Shown in pieces: positions 28,274-29,583 of a stretch of DNA of 29,583 nucleotides. This stretch comes from Tetmemena sp. SeJ-2015. Taxonomy: Eukaryota; Ciliophora; Spirotrichea; Sporadotrichida; Oxytrichidae. Each line of letters starts with the position of its first letter. Position 1 is the stretch's first letter. The stretch is taken from assembly GCA_027382625.1 (NCBI GenBank), contig JAJKFJ010020785.1:1-29583 (forward strand). The letters are read 5' to 3'. The notes under the pieces were generated by a model. That model ran no database searches. It was not told the DNA's origin and worked only from the letters and a program-made list of their open reading frames with translations. The translations under genes were made by a program, and so were the position numbers.

Positions 28274-29350
28274 TCAATTAATAAATGCTTATTAGGATAT
28301 GATATCTCTCTAATTTTAATCCAAACTAGATCTCTTTCTCATTTAGATAATTTTATCGAGAATGCTGATCTTTTTATTATCCTCAGACTCTTTATATCTT
28401 CTTTTATCTCCCACCTTCAGTTCTTCAGTGCCTCTCAAGTGTCTAGTATTGCTTTATACTTATGAAAATTAAATGAATTTAGAATTTCTAGCGTTTTCAT
28501 TACCTGGTTGCACATAAGGGACTACAACATCTTCAGACTTTCTCTCACGAATTTAGTCATCACTAGTTACCACAGTCACATCCTGCTCTGCAGCTTACTA
28601 CTGCACTCCTTCAGTATCAGCGGGCTCAGGATTCGTAGAATCTGGAATAGCTATATCAAAGCGTAAGCTACTGTCCATGTCATCTAAACTCCTTTACTCG
28701 CTATCTCTGCGATATGTACATTTAAATAATGTTTTGCAAGTTAAGCCCTTTTAACTTTTAAACAATTTATTGCACTCATCCTCTTCATAAAAACCGCCCT
28801 CATCTTAATATTCCTGCTTTACTATCTCATCCCCATTCTCCTCCTGAATAGCTTCACACGTCAAAGCCTTCATCTAAGTGTTCTTCATAGTCTTCACACC
28901 TCACATAAAAGGGTTCAACTTCGATTTCACAGCTTTTTTTTATTAAATACTTTTATCTATTGATGAATATAATTATGGTTTTCTCAAGTGCTCAAGATCA
29001 TCATCATCAGAATCTTGATTTTAAGCTTGCTATTGAGGAATAGGCGGGAGTCTTGCCATAGAATCAAATCTTTACTCTCTCAGTCCATTCATTTGAAATT
29101 TTGGTTGCTAGTCACTTGCTTGGCCTCCAGATAGCTGTCCTTGTCCTTCCAAATGCTGATATGCTCCATCATTATGTGAATTTTCATCACTTTGTCTAAG
29201 TATTGAAGAAATAGGATTGAAATCATTTAATCCGAAATAAAAATTAAAATTGTAATGGTTAACTATCTCTTTCTTCAATAGTTGACCTATGAATTAACTT
29301 GCATCTCCTCCATTTTGAGAAATTATGCCACTGTTCGAAACTTGGTTCAT
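28274..29350 (-). CDS. unknown acidic Gln-rich protein, interrupted by IESs
   Basis: Start ATG 29348-29350 (MNQVSNSGIISQNGGDASQF), stop TGA 28274-28276. Four proposed IESs bring it to about 303 residues. It has a Gln-rich N-terminal part (LPPIPQQQAQNQ), an acidic stretch (DSDDDDLEHLRK) followed by QEYQDEGGFYEEDECNKLFK, and a basic C-terminal helix (KISILDKIIQMRKRSS). No known domain was recognised. The N-terminal run NHYNFNFYFGLNDFN is unusually aromatic and AT-rich, and may hide a further in-frame IES whose pointer I could not assign. Confidence 0.8.
28442..28486 (-). other. IES 45 bp (in frame), pointer TCTAG
   Basis: TCTAG at 28442-28446 and 28487-28491 around an AT-rich insert. Excision gives QPGNENARHLRGTEELKVGD. 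Confidence 0.87.
28721..28756 (-). other. IES 36 bp (in frame), pointer TTTAAA
   Basis: TTTAAA at 28721-28726 and 28757-28762. Excision gives EEDECNKLFKCTYRRDSEQR. Confidence 0.82.
28852..28891 (-). other. IES 40 bp, pointer CTTCACAC, coding-like interior
   Basis: CTTCACAC at 28852-28859 and 28892-28899. Excision gives EVEPFYVRCEAIQEENGDEI; reading through hits TGA. The insert is not AT-rich and would encode an acidic stretch in the upstream frame. Confidence 0.88.
28935..28978 (-). other. IES about 44 bp, pointer TTTT in a T run
   Basis: TTTT at 28979-28982 repeats within the T8 run 28934-28941. Excision shifts the frame from DDLEHLRK to SCEIEVEPFYVR. Exact ends are ambiguous within the T run. 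Confidence 0.65.
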
Positions 29351-29583
29351 TTTCTCGCCCCAATTATTAACTTTAATTCTTGAATTTGCGATGTATTTGC
29401 AATATATTTTAAAATAGGAGAGAATATTTAAATTTAATTTTAATATTAATATTAACTTATTATGATAAATTAATGTCTCATTAAAAATATTATGTTATTT
29501 AATTAAAATAGGTTTGATACTTGTTAAAAAAAACTTTATTTTTTATAAGAAATTAATTTTAAAAATGCTTTTAATTTTAATTA
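29351..29583. other. AT-rich 5' flank at the window end
   Basis: 233 bp upstream of the minus-strand gene at 29350. Strongly AT-rich beyond about 29400. It should contain that gene's 5' region; no specific promoter element, telomere repeat or further reading frame was seen. Confidence 0.5.

Noticed and set aside
1..29583. Programmed +1 frameshifting as in Euplotes
   Set aside because: Euplotes uses TAA/TAG as stops and TGA as Cys. Here TAA/TAG are abundant in frame, TGA ends genes, and frame changes coincide with repeat-bounded inserts of variable length.
1..29583. Paramecium-type IESs or Stentor introns
   Set aside because: Many repeats lack TA (GCCC, CATCTG, GGAAC, CAAGAG), inserts are not a uniform 15 or 26-28 nt, and most do not start with GT and end with AG.
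1..29583. Telomere-bearing transposons (TBE type) or C4A4 telomeres
   Set aside because: No C4A4/G4T4 run and no transposase-like frame was seen in any spacer.

Overview
The window reads as germline (micronuclear) DNA of a spirotrichous ciliate of the Oxytricha/Stylonychia/Tetmemena type. Three observations point there. (1) Reading frames use TAA and TAG as glutamine and only TGA as stop. (2) Base composition is AT-rich, with AT-richer spacers. (3) The genes do not read through. They are broken every 100-400 bp by short, mostly AT-rich inserts, each flanked by a perfect direct repeat of about 3-9 bp. Removing one repeat copy plus the insert restores the frame. These are internal eliminated sequences (IESs) flanked by pointers, the substrate of programmed DNA elimination during macronuclear development. 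Many pointers lack TA (GCCC, CATCTG, GGAAC, CAAGAG, GTGTGAAG), which argues against Paramecium-type TA-bounded IESs. No C4A4 telomere is visible, so this is not a somatic nanochromosome.

Layout: the 3' end of an EF-hand-like gene (1-270, +); a 1.5 kb AT-rich spacer with one GC-richer hairpin island; an adenylate kinase 7-like gene (4887 to 1766, minus) with 10 proposed IESs and 2 introns, joining to 902 codons plus stop; then, divergently, a 4.7 kb gene (5156-9845, +, about 1291 residues joined), a 6.3 kb gene (10212-16538, +, about 1656 residues) and an 8.9 kb gene (17321-26200, +, only partly resolved). All three plus-strand genes encode Ser/Asn/Gln-rich, coiled-coil proteins that I do not recognise. 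A 2.1 kb AT-rich spacer follows, then a 1.1 kb minus-strand gene (29350 to 28274, about 303 residues joined, acidic) of unknown function.

Every MDS (macronuclear-destined segment) that I joined lies in consecutive order and one orientation, so these loci look non-scrambled. AK7 proteins are linked to motile cilia; there is no direct evidence that the neighbours share that role.

Convention: each IES interval runs from the first base of the left pointer copy to the base before the right copy, i.e. exactly what is lost. IESs were found by eye. Insert choice was guided by reading frame, so frame continuity alone is not independent proof. The perfect repeats, the in-frame TGAs inside inserts and the recovered AK7 homology are.
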